From Paracoccus aminovorans (GTDB taxonomy: Bacteria > Pseudomonadota > Alphaproteobacteria > Rhodobacterales > Rhodobacteraceae): a stretch of 64,000 bases of DNA. The first letter of the stretch is position 1. Every line of letters starts with the position of its first letter. Location of the stretch: contig NZ_KQ955209.1 in the NCBI RefSeq assembly GCF_001546115.1, positions 777,395 through 841,394 on the forward strand, given 5' to 3'. A program made the translations under genes and the position numbers. The notes below the pieces were generated by a model, which saw only the letters and a list, made by a program, of their open reading frames with translations, searched no databases and was not told where the DNA came from. Shown one piece after another: positions 17,383-25,902 of this stretch.

Positions 17383-18123
17383 ATGACACGGCTGAAGGAC
17401 AAGGTCTGCGTCGTCACCGGCGCGGCGGCGGGCATCGGGCGCGAAACCGTGCTGGCCTTCCTGCGCGAAGGGGCTGGTGTCCATGCCCTGGACCGAGACG
17501 AGGCGGAGCTGGAGCTGTTGGCGCGGGAGCATCCCGGCCTTCGGATCGCACGGGTCGACGCGACCGACCCGGATGCGGTCCAGGGCTTTCACGCTGGGCT
17601 CGACCGCCTGGATGTGCAGGTGAACTGCGCCGGCATGGTCGCGGTCGGCAGGCTGACCGATTGCACGGCCGACGACTGGCGGCGCTCGCTTGACCTGAAC
17701 ATGACCTCGATCTTCCTGATGATGCGGGCGGCGTTGGGGCTGATGGCGCAGGCCGGGCGGGGCAGCATCGTCAACATCGCCTCGGTCATCTCCTCGATCG
17801 GCGCGGCGCCGGACCGCTTCGCCTATGGCGCGACCAAGGCCGGGGTGATCGGCATGACGAAATCGGTCGCGCTGGATTATGCGGCGCAGGGCATCCGCTG
17901 CAATGCGATCTGCCCCTCGGCGGTCGAGACGCCGTCGATGACCGCCCGGATCGAGGCCATGGCGGACAGCGCCGCAGCGCGCCAGGCCTTCGGCGCCCGG
18001 CAGCCGCTGGGCCGCATGGGCACCCCGGCCGAGATCGCCGAGCTTGCGGTCTATCTCGCCTCGGACCTGTCCGCCTTCATGACCGGGGGCGCCATTGTCA
18101 TCGACGGCGGGGCCAAGCTGTGA
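17383..18123 (+). CDS. short-chain dehydrogenase/reductase
   Basis: A 246-residue classical SDR: cofactor motif TGAAAGIG near residue 12, VNCAGM near residue 83, catalytic Ser in the SVISSIG region and the Tyr-Lys pair in YGATKAG near residue 148. The C-terminus MTGGAIVIDGG is typical. It follows dctM by nine bases and overlaps the next gene by four, so it belongs to the hydantoinase/TRAP operon. It probably oxidises or reduces a hydroxyl or keto group of the imported compound; NAD(P) preference is not certain. Confidence 0.9.
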   Translation: MTRLKDKVCVVTGAAAGIGRETVLAFLREGAGVHALDRDEAELELLAREHPGLRIARVDATDPDAVQGFHAGLDRLDVQVNCAGMVAVGRLTDCTADDWRRSLDLNMTSIFLMMRAALGLMAQAGRGSIVNIASVISSIGAAPDRFAYGATKAGVIGMTKSVALDYAAQGIRCNAICPSAVETPSMTARIEAMADSAAARQAFGARQPLGRMGTPAEIAELAVYLASDLSAFMTGGAIVIDGGAKL

Positions 18124-19169
18124 GCGGCGAGATCCGTGCCGCGATCATCGGCCTGGGCCGCTGGGGACAGGCGCTTGCGGATGCCAATATCGCCAACCCG
18201 GCCTCGGCCCTGCGCCTGACCCATGGCGCCACGCGCAGCCCGGAAAAGGCCGACGCCTGGTGCCGGGACCGCGGCCTCGGCCTGTTCGGCAGCTACGAGG
18301 AAGTCTTGGCGGACCCCCGGATCGACGCGGTGGTCCTGGCTACGCCGCACAGCCAGCACGCCCGGCAGATCATTCAGGCGGCGGAGGCGGGAAAGCATGT
18401 GTTTGTCGAAAAGCCGCTGGCGCTGCGACTCGAAGATGCCCAGGCCGCGACCGCCGCGGCCGAGGCGGCGGGGATCAGGCTTTGCGTCGGGTTCAATCGC
18501 CGCTTCCTGCCCGGTTTCCGACGCATGGAGCAGATCGCCTGCGACGGCGGCCTCGGCCAGCTTCTGCATGTCGAGGGCGCGTTTTCCGGCAGCTTCGGCT
18601 ATCAATACACGGCCGGGATGTGGCGCGGCGACACGGCGGAAAACCCGGCGGGCGGCATGGCGGCGATGGGGGTTCACATTCTCGATGCGATGATCGCGCT
18701 GCTGGGGCCGGTGCGGCGGGTCGCGGCGATCAGCCGCCATGTCGCGGTGCCTTCGGACCTCAGGGACGTGACCAATGTCGCGCTCGACTTCGCCTCGGGC
18801 GCCACGGGCAGCCTGTCGACCCTGATGTCGACGGCCAGCTTCTGGCGTCTGCACCTGTTCGGCGGACAGGGCTGGGCGCAGATGCCTGACCAGCACACGC
18901 TGGTCACCGCCGATCTTTCGGGGACGCCGCACAGCGAAGGCTTCGCCGCCAGCGACAGCCTGGCGCAGGAGCTCGACGCCTTCGCCCGCGCCGTGGCGTG
19001 GAACGCGCCCTATCCGGTGACCGCATCGCAGGCCCTTGCCGGCGTCGCAGCGATGGCGGCGATTGCGGACTCCGCCGCCTGCGACGGTGCCTGGACCGCG
19101 GTCCAGGCCGAAGGCGCGGCGGGGGTGGCCTTGACGGGTCCGGCCTGTCATGCTCCTTCATTCGGATGA
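18120..19169 (+). CDS. Gfo/Idh/MocA family oxidoreductase
   Basis: A 349-residue protein with an N-terminal Rossmann fold (IIGLGRWGQALADANI, residues 8-23) and the diagnostic EKPLAL motif near residue 97, whose Lys is catalytic in this family; the C-terminal half forms the substrate-binding sheet. The start is a GTG in a GTGA overlap with the SDR stop. The family oxidises sugars, inositols and polyols with NAD(P). Together with the SDR it suggests a polyhydroxylated substrate for this operon, which sits oddly beside hydantoinase subunits. Confidence 0.88.
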   Translation: MSGEIRAAIIGLGRWGQALADANIANPASALRLTHGATRSPEKADAWCRDRGLGLFGSYEEVLADPRIDAVVLATPHSQHARQIIQAAEAGKHVFVEKPLALRLEDAQAATAAAEAAGIRLCVGFNRRFLPGFRRMEQIACDGGLGQLLHVEGAFSGSFGYQYTAGMWRGDTAENPAGGMAAMGVHILDAMIALLGPVRRVAAISRHVAVPSDLRDVTNVALDFASGATGSLSTLMSTASFWRLHLFGGQGWAQMPDQHTLVTADLSGTPHSEGFAASDSLAQELDAFARAVAWNAPYPVTASQALAGVAAMAAIADSAACDGAWTAVQAEGAAGVALTGPACHAPSFG

Positions 19170-19932
19170 CTCAGGGAACATGTTTCGGGCCATGGTAAAC
19201 AAAGCGGTGGATGAGAGGGACGGCCAGAAGGTCGCGCGGCGGCTGCGCGAGGCCATCCTGCGTCTGGAGTTGCGGCCCGGGCTGGTACTGGACGAGGCCG
19301 ATCTTGCCGAGCAGATGGAGGTGTCGCGCACCCCGGTCCGCGAGGCGATCATCCAGCTGATTTCCGACGGCCTGGTCCAGCGCCACGGCCGCAAGGCCAT
19401 CGTCGCGACCATGGATTTCGACGAGGTGCCCAAGCTCTACGACGCGCTGCTGGTTTCCAGCCGGCTGATCCACCGGCTTGCCGCCGAGCATCGCAACGAT
19501 GCCGATCTGGCCGCCATCCGCGAAGCCATGCTGGAATTCGAGCAGAGCACCGACGTCTCGAACGGGGTCGAGCGGTCCGAGGCAAACCTGCGCTTCCACC
19601 TCGCCATCTCGAGGGCGGCGCACAACCGGCATTTCGCGGCCTTCTACGACAGCGCGCTGCTCGGCACGATCCGGCTGGCCCGGGCGTGCTTTGCCCAGAC
19701 CAGCACGGTCGAATACCTCGGCCCCACCACGCGCGAGGAACTGGCCGGCCATCTGGCCGAGACCGAGCGCCAGCACCGCGTGCTTTACGACGCGATCGCG
19801 GCGCAGGACGTGGAACTGGCCGACCAGCTGGCCGTGGACCATTACGTGCTGACCCGCAACCGGGTCGAGAAGGTGCTGTTCCGGGTCGATCCGGCGGTCG
19901 AGCACTTCGACCTCTCGGTCTCGGCGGGCTGA
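19150..19932 (+). CDS. GntR-family regulator with FCD domain
   Basis: A 260-residue FadR-subfamily repressor: winged helix-turn-helix at about residues 25-85 (LAEQMEVSRTPVREAIIQLI) and an all-helical FCD effector domain after residue 95 with candidate metal ligands in FHLAISRAAHN and HLAETERQHRVL. The ATG at 19150 overlaps the preceding gene; ATGs at 19180 or 19192 are alternatives and no ribosome-binding site decides. As last gene of the operon it probably autoregulates it through the repeats at 10571-10634. Confidence 0.85.
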   Translation: MLLHSDDSGNMFRAMVNKAVDERDGQKVARRLREAILRLELRPGLVLDEADLAEQMEVSRTPVREAIIQLISDGLVQRHGRKAIVATMDFDEVPKLYDALLVSSRLIHRLAAEHRNDADLAAIREAMLEFEQSTDVSNGVERSEANLRFHLAISRAAHNRHFAAFYDSALLGTIRLARACFAQTSTVEYLGPTTREELAGHLAETERQHRVLYDAIAAQDVELADQLAVDHYVLTRNRVEKVLFRVDPAVEHFDLSVSAG

Positions 19933-19959
19933 GGCGGAAGCGTCTGCGACGGCATTGCC

Positions 19960-20757
19960 ATGGACAATCTCAAGAAGAACCTTCCGCCCCTGACAAGCCT
20001 CGTCGCCTTCGAGGCTGCGGCGCGACTGGGCAGCTTCTCGGAGGCCGCGCGCGAGCTCAACGTCTCGCGCGAGGCGGTCAGCCGCCAGATCCGCGCGCTG
20101 GAATCCCATCTGGGCATGTCGCTGTTCGAGCGCGCGGCGAACAGCACGGTCCTGCGGGAATGGAGCGCGAACTATTTCCGCACCGTCTCGGGCAGCCTCG
20201 AGAATATCGCGCTGGCCTCGCATGCGATCCGCGGCGACGAGGCCGAGGAAGCCGCCGCCGTGTCCGGAGAGGATGCCGAGGCCGAGCAGATCCTGATCGT
20301 CGACGACCTGCCCGCAAACATCCGGCGCCTGCATGACGTCCTGCGCGGCCAGTATGAGGTCATCGCCCATACCGACCCGCACGAGGCGCTGTCGTGGATC
20401 ATGGCGGGCGGCAGCCCCGAGCTGATCATGCTCGACGTGCGCATGGCCGGGATGGACGGCTATGCGCTGTGCCGCCGCATCAAGGCGATCCCGCGCCTGG
20501 CGAATGTCCCGATCCTGTTCCTGACCAGCCTCGACACCACCGAGGACGAGACCGAGGGCTTTGCCGCCGGGGCCTGCGACTACATCGTCCGCCCCTTTGC
20601 TCCTCCGGTTCTGCTGGCGCGCATCCGGGTCCAGCTTGACCTGCGCAAGACCACCGCGGCGCTGGAGGACGTGATGCGTCGCCGGGCCGACCGGCTGGAG
20701 CGCGCCGAGGCGCGGCTTGCCACCATCCAGGGAATCCTGAACGATCAGGCGGACTGA
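19960..20757 (+). CDS. LysR-type HTH fused to a response-regulator receiver domain
   Basis: A 265-residue protein of unusual build. Residues 9-70 match the LysR winged helix-turn-helix (FSEAARELNVSREAVSRQIR, then LGMSLFERA). Instead of the LysR effector domain, an acidic linker (92-110) leads to a CheY-like receiver at 111-230: acidic pair D115-D116, phosphate-accepting D159 in IMLDVRMAGMDGY and T189. The usual conserved Lys is Arg (R211 in DYIVRPF). A short C-terminal coiled coil closes the protein. It overlaps tail-to-tail by 13 bp with the hybrid kinase on the other strand, its likely partner. The DNA-binding domain is N-terminal, the reverse of normal response regulators. Confidence 0.85.
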   Translation: MDNLKKNLPPLTSLVAFEAAARLGSFSEAARELNVSREAVSRQIRALESHLGMSLFERAANSTVLREWSANYFRTVSGSLENIALASHAIRGDEAEEAAAVSGEDAEAEQILIVDDLPANIRRLHDVLRGQYEVIAHTDPHEALSWIMAGGSPELIMLDVRMAGMDGYALCRRIKAIPRLANVPILFLTSLDTTEDETEGFAAGACDYIVRPFAPPVLLARIRVQLDLRKTTAALEDVMRRRADRLERAEARLATIQGILNDQAD

Positions 20758-23372
20758 GCCTGCCGCAGGATCCGGCCGGCGCCGCGGAAGTCCAGCCGCT
20801 CGCTCATCGCCTCGGCCTCGGTCCGCAACTCGTCCGGCAGGCGGGGCAGGACGGTCCGCAGCAAGTCAAAGCCGCGCATCTCGTTGGCGTCCAGCGCCGC
20901 GATGCATTCCCGCAGGGTCGCGTCATCCGGGCCGGCGGGTGATGGCGCTACGGGCACGGGCGCCAAGGCCAGAAGCCGGTCCATCGCGGCGTCGATCCGC
21001 GCCCGGTCGACGGGGCTTTCCTCGACCACGCGGGCCAGCTCGACCGCGCCCAGCTGCAAGGCGGCGCCCCGGATCATGTGCAGCGTATCGGTCAGCGTGG
21101 CATCCGACGCCAGCCGGGCGCGCCAATGGGCGATCTCGGCCGGCAGGTGCGACAGCCAGCCCCCGGCAAGCGTGTCGTCGCCGGCAGTGGCACGGGCCAG
21201 CATCTGCCGGTCGAGCGCGGGCATGGTTTTGTCGAGCGCCCGGCCCAAGATCTCGGCCAGCGCCGCGCCGGTGATCGGCTTGGCGAGGAAGTCGGCGAAA
21301 CCCGCCTCGATGCAATTCCGCCGCGTAACCGCCGAGACATCCGCGCTCGAAGCGATCACCGGCAGTTCCACCCCCTTTTCGCGCAGGACGCGCAGCAAGG
21401 CGAAGCCGTCAACCTCGGGCATGTGCAGGTCGGTGATGACGACATCGGGCGTGCTGCGCTCCAGGATCGCCAGCCCCTCGCGCGCGCCCGAGGCGACGGC
21501 GACGCGGGCGCCGAGCTTGCGGAGCAGGGCGTCGATCACCTCGCGGTTGATGCGGCTGTCCTCGATCAGCAGGACGGACCTTTCGCGCAGGGCCAGCGCG
21601 TGACCGGATGCTTCACCGACCGCCGTATCGCGGGTGACATGCACGATGGCCTGCAAAAGCTCGCGGTGGGTCAGCACGGCAGGCAGGGCTTCGGCCCTCC
21701 CCGGCCCGGCTTGCAGTTCATATCCTGTCGCCGACTGCCGCAGCACGGGCGCACCGTCGCCTTGCGCCAGCGGCAGCCGGTCCAGCATCCGCGACAGCCG
21801 GTCCCGCGCCGGGCCGGCGGCGATATCGAGCAGCGGCCGCAGCCCTTGGGCGGACGCGGGCGGCGCAGCGGCGGCATGCAGCGGCAGGGCGAGGGTGAAG
21901 ACGCTGCCCCGGCCCGGCCGGCTGCGCAGCCCCAGCGTGCCGCCCATGCCCGAAGCCATGTGCCGGGCGATGGACAGACCCAGCCCGGTGCCCGATACCT
22001 CGCGCGAGATGGTGTCGTCGGCCTGCGCGAAGGCCGAGAAGATGGTCTCGTGACTGTCGGGATCGATGCCGGCGCCGGTATCGGCCAGCAGGCATCGCAG
22101 GCGGCCGCCCCGGGCCGAGATGCGTAGCGCGATCCGGCCCCGTGGCGTGAACTTTACTGCGTTGCTGGCAAGGTTCAGCAGGATCTGTACCAGCTTCTGG
22201 CGGTCGCCGGTGACCATGTCCGGCACGCCCGGGGCGATCTCGCCGTCAAGGGTCACGGGCTTTCGGCCGATCAGGGCCCGGGTCTGGGCAATGATCTCGT
22301 CATAGACCGCGATGACGGCAAAGGGCCTTGTTTCGAAGGTCATCTGGCCGGCTTCCAGCTTTGACAGGTCCAGCACGCTGTCGATGCTGCCCAGAAGCTG
22401 GCGCGCGGCGCTTTGCATGTCGGCGACTTGCCGGCGCGCCGCGGTGGGCAGGCGCTCGGTCAGCAGCAGTTCCGACAGGCCGGTGATCGCGTTCAGCGGC
22501 GTGCGCAGCTCGTGGCTCATATTGGCGAGGAAGGCCGATTTCGCGCGCGAGGCCGCCAAGGCCTCGTTCCGGGCCACCAGCAGCTCGGCGGTGCGGGTGT
22601 CGACCTCGTCGCGCAGATGGTCGCGATAGCGTTCCATCTGGGCCACGGTGCGCGAGAAATCCTGCGCGAGGCCGCTGATCTCGTCATGCCGCCGGGCGAT
22701 GCGGCGCCGGCTGCGCGGGTCCAGCACGAACCCCTCGTCATTGCGCAGGGCCTGGGCCGCGCGGCCCAAGGCGCCCAGGGGCGAGATGACCAGCTTCTGC
22801 ACCAGCAGGAACAGCAGCCCCGCAAGCAACAGCGCCTGCAGAACCGAGGTCAGCACGATCCGCAGCGCCTGATGCGCGAAATCCTGGTAGAAGCTGACGA
22901 ATGAGATGGTGACGTTCAGCGAGGCCATCGGCTCGCCCGTGCCGGGGATCTGCAGTCGGATCTGGCGATGGCGCGTCAGACGCTCGGGCGCGATGAGCCA
23001 GCGCATCGGGGCCGAAAGTGTCCCGCGCACCGCCCGCGTCGCGCCCAGGGGCGGGATCTGCGCGGCGGCCAGCTGCTCGCGCGTCAGCTTCATGTCGCGG
23101 ATGTGTAGCGACTGGATCAGCGGATCGTCGACCAGTCGGTCGAGGATCGCGCGCGCGGTGGTCAAGTCGACGTCCCAATAGGCGCGCTCGAGTTGGGGCG
23201 CGGCGGAATAGAGCACGCTCTCGGCATTCCCCAGCGCCGCCTCGATGCCGCGCCGCAGGTCGAGGATCGCGCTGGCGCCGCCCAGGCCGATGCCCGAGAC
23301 GACGCTGACCAAGGCCCCGGCCAGAACCACGCGGCGGGCGATGCCGCCCCTGACCGGCAGCCAGCGCGTCAT
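20745..23372 (-). CDS. hybrid sensor histidine kinase with receiver and HPt domains
   Basis: An 875-residue membrane kinase. TM1 is at about 14-36, a periplasmic sensor region at 37-170, TM2 at 171-195, then HAMP and coiled coil (196-280). The dimerisation domain carries phospho-acceptor H287 in MSHELRTPLN; the ATPase domain shows LNLASNAVKF, DTGAGIDPD and GTGLGLSIA. A receiver follows (D648 in ITDLHMP, K698), then a C-terminal HPt with H765 in LHMIRGAA. Phosphate could pass H287-D648-H765 and on to D159 of the LysR/receiver fusion. The start at 23372 overlaps the binding-protein stop by four bases (ATGA). Confidence 0.9.
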   Translation of the reverse strand: MTRWLPVRGGIARRVVLAGALVSVVSGIGLGGASAILDLRRGIEAALGNAESVLYSAAPQLERAYWDVDLTTARAILDRLVDDPLIQSLHIRDMKLTREQLAAAQIPPLGATRAVRGTLSAPMRWLIAPERLTRHRQIRLQIPGTGEPMASLNVTISFVSFYQDFAHQALRIVLTSVLQALLLAGLLFLLVQKLVISPLGALGRAAQALRNDEGFVLDPRSRRRIARRHDEISGLAQDFSRTVAQMERYRDHLRDEVDTRTAELLVARNEALAASRAKSAFLANMSHELRTPLNAITGLSELLLTERLPTAARRQVADMQSAARQLLGSIDSVLDLSKLEAGQMTFETRPFAVIAVYDEIIAQTRALIGRKPVTLDGEIAPGVPDMVTGDRQKLVQILLNLASNAVKFTPRGRIALRISARGGRLRCLLADTGAGIDPDSHETIFSAFAQADDTISREVSGTGLGLSIARHMASGMGGTLGLRSRPGRGSVFTLALPLHAAAAPPASAQGLRPLLDIAAGPARDRLSRMLDRLPLAQGDGAPVLRQSATGYELQAGPGRAEALPAVLTHRELLQAIVHVTRDTAVGEASGHALALRERSVLLIEDSRINREVIDALLRKLGARVAVASGAREGLAILERSTPDVVITDLHMPEVDGFALLRVLREKGVELPVIASSADVSAVTRRNCIEAGFADFLAKPITGAALAEILGRALDKTMPALDRQMLARATAGDDTLAGGWLSHLPAEIAHWRARLASDATLTDTLHMIRGAALQLGAVELARVVEESPVDRARIDAAMDRLLALAPVPVAPSPAGPDDATLRECIAALDANEMRGFDLLRTVLPRLPDELRTEAEAMSERLDFRGAGRILRQAQSA

Positions 23373-24151
23373 GGCAGGTCCGCCAGCGACTGGCGCAGGA
23401 TGGCGCTGATCTGGCCCTCGTTCGTCATGGCCGTCAGCGTGCGCTGCAGGAGCTGGGCCTTGCGCATGCTCTCGGGGTCGCGCGAAAAGCCGACGAAACG
23501 CGGCTGCACGGCAAGGGCGGTGGGCAGGATGCGCAACTTGTCCTCGGCCGCGAGCTGGCGAATGGCCCACCGAAGATTGGCCTCGCCGCCCAGGACCAGG
23601 TCGACGCGCTCCAGGAGCAGCTTGCGCAGGCTGGTCGCATCGTCGAACGAGCCCTCGTGGTGGATGAACGCGGCCGAGTCGAACGCGCGCGTATAGGTGA
23701 AGCCGCGGACGACGCCGACCGAGCGGCCACGCAGCGCATCGACGTTCGGGACATCGGCAATGTCGGAGTTGCCGCGCACGCAGAACACCAGCCGCGTCAT
23801 GCGCAGCGGGCCGATCATGTGCCAGTCGCGGATGCGTTTCGGCGTCGCTGTCAGCTGGAACAGCGCATCGGCCTCGGCCATGTCGAGCGCCAGCAACGCA
23901 CGCGGCCAGGGCAGGGGGATCATCTGCATGGTGATGTCCATCCGGCGGGCGGCGGCATTCAGGATGTCGACATCGGCCCCGATGAAGCGGCCCTGCCGCC
24001 GGTAGTTGTAGGGCGGGAATTCCTGCATGCCGACGACCCGCCAGGGCGCGGGGGCGCCGAACGCAAGCCGGGGCGCGGCGACGAGCCCCGCCGCGGACAG
24101 CAGGAACCGCCGCCGCGCATTGGGGTTCGCCCGATCTGCCGCGCCCGTCAT
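23369..24151 (-). CDS. Tat-exported periplasmic amino-acid-binding-like protein, probable kinase partner
   Basis: A 260-residue family 3 solute-binding-like protein. It begins with a twin-arginine signal (RRRFLLSAAGLVAA) rather than a Sec signal; the mature part shows FPPYNYRRQGRFIGADVDIL and the hinge-region motifs of amino-acid-binding proteins. The start at 24151 is set by AAGGAGGGG just upstream; in-frame codons further up are non-family. No permease genes accompany it. Coupled to the hybrid kinase by an ATGA overlap, it is best read as a ligand-sensing subunit that touches the kinase periplasmic domain, not a transporter component. Confidence 0.75.
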   Translation of the reverse strand: MTGAADRANPNARRRFLLSAAGLVAAPRLAFGAPAPWRVVGMQEFPPYNYRRQGRFIGADVDILNAAARRMDITMQMIPLPWPRALLALDMAEADALFQLTATPKRIRDWHMIGPLRMTRLVFCVRGNSDIADVPNVDALRGRSVGVVRGFTYTRAFDSAAFIHHEGSFDDATSLRKLLLERVDLVLGGEANLRWAIRQLAAEDKLRILPTALAVQPRFVGFSRDPESMRKAQLLQRTLTAMTNEGQISAILRQSLADLP

Positions 24152-24209
24152 CGTCCCCTCCTTGCCCCGGCCTGCTTCATGACACGGATCGCCCGCCCGC
24201 GGGGCGGCG

Positions 24210-24238
24210 AAATTATTGCCCCGGCAGGGCAATAATTT
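24210..24238. promoter_or_regulatory. perfect 12-bp dyad, candidate operator
   Basis: AAATTATTGCCC (24210-24221) and GGGCAATAATTT (24227-24238) are exact reverse complements around five bases. The dyad lies in the 149-bp gap between the divergent sensor operon and the amino-acid ABC operon. It is the strongest palindrome in an otherwise GC-rich promoter region and is a natural binding site for the LysR/receiver protein at 19960. It could also form an RNA hairpin on either transcript. Confidence 0.6.
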
Positions 24239-24300
24239 GGTCTCTCACGCTTGCGGGACCAGCCCGTTATCGATGTCCGAGTCAACGGGGAGTCACGCAA

Positions 24301-25134
24301 ATGAAAAATATTCTCACGGCAATCCTGGCCTCGACGGTGGCGCTTGCGCCGATCGCGGCGGCTGCGGAAACCTGCTCGAACGAGGGGCTGAAGCGCATCC
24401 AGCAGCGCGGCACCCTGATCGCCGGCGTCAAGGCGGATTACAAGCCCTGGGGCTATCGCGACACAAACGGCAACATCGTCGGGCTGGAAATCGACATGGC
24501 GCAGATGGTGGCCGACACCCTGGGCGTCAAGCTGGAACTGGTGCCGGTGATCGCATCGAACCGGATGCAGTTCCTGCAGCAGGGCCAGACCGACATCATG
24601 GTCGCCACCATGACCGACACCGCCGACCGGCGCGAGATCGTGGGCATCAAGGGGCCGAACTATTACGCCTCGGGCACCGCCGCCCTGACCCCAAAGGCCG
24701 TGAAGATGACCGGCTGGGAAGACCTGCGCGACAAGCCGATCTGCGGCGTGCAGGGCTCGTTCTACCTGCAGAAGATCGAACAGCGTTACGGCGCCAAGGT
24801 CTCGGCCTTCGGCAACGCCGCCGAGGCCAAGCAGGCCCTGCGCGACAAGAAATGCGTGGCCTTCGTCTATGACGACACCACCATCGGCGCCGACCTGGCG
24901 GCCGGCGGCTGGGACGATTTCGAGATCTCGCTTCCGGTCGAGGATTTCGCCCCCTGGGGCCTGGCCGTGGCCAAGCCCGAGGAGAACTGCGCGCTTGGCC
25001 AGATCATGTCGGGCCTGCAATACAGCTGGCACCGCGACGGCACGCTGACCGAGCTGGAAAAGAAGTGGAACGTCAAGCCCAGCCCCTTCCTGGAGGAGAT
25101 GCACCAGCGGATGGCCGACCCGTTGGCGCAATAG
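24301..25134 (+). CDS. ABC transporter substrate-binding protein, polar amino acid type
   Basis: A 277-residue family 3 solute-binding protein. A Sec signal peptide covers residues 1-22; the core shows YKPWGYRDTNGNIVGLEIDM (near 48-67) and RMQFLQQGQTDIMVATM, the usual ligand-contact regions. Cys residues at about 25, 157 and 183 could form disulphides. It is the first gene of a four-gene importer operon and is divergent from the sensor system. Amino-acid type (acidic, basic or N-methylated) is not fixed by these motifs. Confidence 0.9.
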   Translation: MKNILTAILASTVALAPIAAAAETCSNEGLKRIQQRGTLIAGVKADYKPWGYRDTNGNIVGLEIDMAQMVADTLGVKLELVPVIASNRMQFLQQGQTDIMVATMTDTADRREIVGIKGPNYYASGTAALTPKAVKMTGWEDLRDKPICGVQGSFYLQKIEQRYGAKVSAFGNAAEAKQALRDKKCVAFVYDDTTIGADLAAGGWDDFEISLPVEDFAPWGLAVAKPEENCALGQIMSGLQYSWHRDGTLTELEKKWNVKPSPFLEEMHQRMADPLAQ

Positions 25135-25146
25135 GGCCGGTCGCCG

Positions 25147-25902
25147 ATGCTGACGGATATCCAGACCTATTTCCGCGACCTTGCCGCGACCTCGCCGCAA
25201 TGGAACTTCATCTGGCTTTATGACGATGTGCAGATGGGCCGGGTGCTGACCGGGCTGTGGATGACGATCAAGCTCAGCGTCTTCTGCCTGATCTTTTCCG
25301 TCCTCATCGGCATTCTGGGCGCCTGGGCGCAGGGGGCGAGAAGTCGCCTTCTGCGCGGGTTGGTGGAGGGCTATGTGCAGTTCTTCCGCAATACGCCGCC
25401 GCTGCTGCAACTGCTGTTCTTCTATTTCGCCTTGGGCCAGTTCACCCCGAAATACAGCCCGGACGGCTGGCTCGAGGTGCCGATGATCTCGAACGTGGGC
25501 TGGGCGATCATCTCGCTTTCCTTCTTCGCCGGCGCCTTCAACATCGAGATCTTCCGCGCCGGCGTCGAATCCGTTCCGAACTCGACGCGCGAGGCGGCGG
25601 AATCGCTCGGCATGACGCGGTTGCAGACCTATACCAACGTGGTGTTTCCGCTGGCGCTGCGCATCTCCATGCCCGCGCTGTCGGCCAATCTGATCAACCT
25701 GGTCAAGACGACGAACCAGGCCTTCGCGATCGCCGTGCCCGAACTGCTCTATCAGTCGGTCTCGATCTGGAATGATTTCCCCTCTGCGCAGAAGCCGACG
25801 ATGCTGATGCTGCTGGTCTGCTATCTGGGACTGGTCGGCGTGCTGTCGCTGGGCATGGGGCGTTGGGAACGCAAGCTGAGGATCCCTGGCTATGGCGCAT
25901 AA
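25147..25902 (+). CDS. polar amino acid ABC transporter permease
   Basis: A 251-residue HisM/GltJK-type permease with about five membrane segments and the EAA loop (EAAESLGMTRLQTYTNVVFPLA near residue 155) that contacts the ATPase. It follows the binding protein by 12 bases and overlaps the second permease by 11 bases, so the two permeases form a heterodimer as in acidic amino-acid importers. Confidence 0.9.
   Translation: MLTDIQTYFRDLAATSPQWNFIWLYDDVQMGRVLTGLWMTIKLSVFCLIFSVLIGILGAWAQGARSRLLRGLVEGYVQFFRNTPPLLQLLFFYFALGQFTPKYSPDGWLEVPMISNVGWAIISLSFFAGAFNIEIFRAGVESVPNSTREAAESLGMTRLQTYTNVVFPLALRISMPALSANLINLVKTTNQAFAIAVPELLYQSVSIWNDFPSAQKPTMLMLLVCYLGLVGVLSLGMGRWERKLRIPGYGA

Noticed and set aside
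22066..22305. Small plus-strand frames opposite the hybrid kinase
   Set aside because: No ribosome-binding sites and low-complexity translations; they are shadows of the kinase gene.
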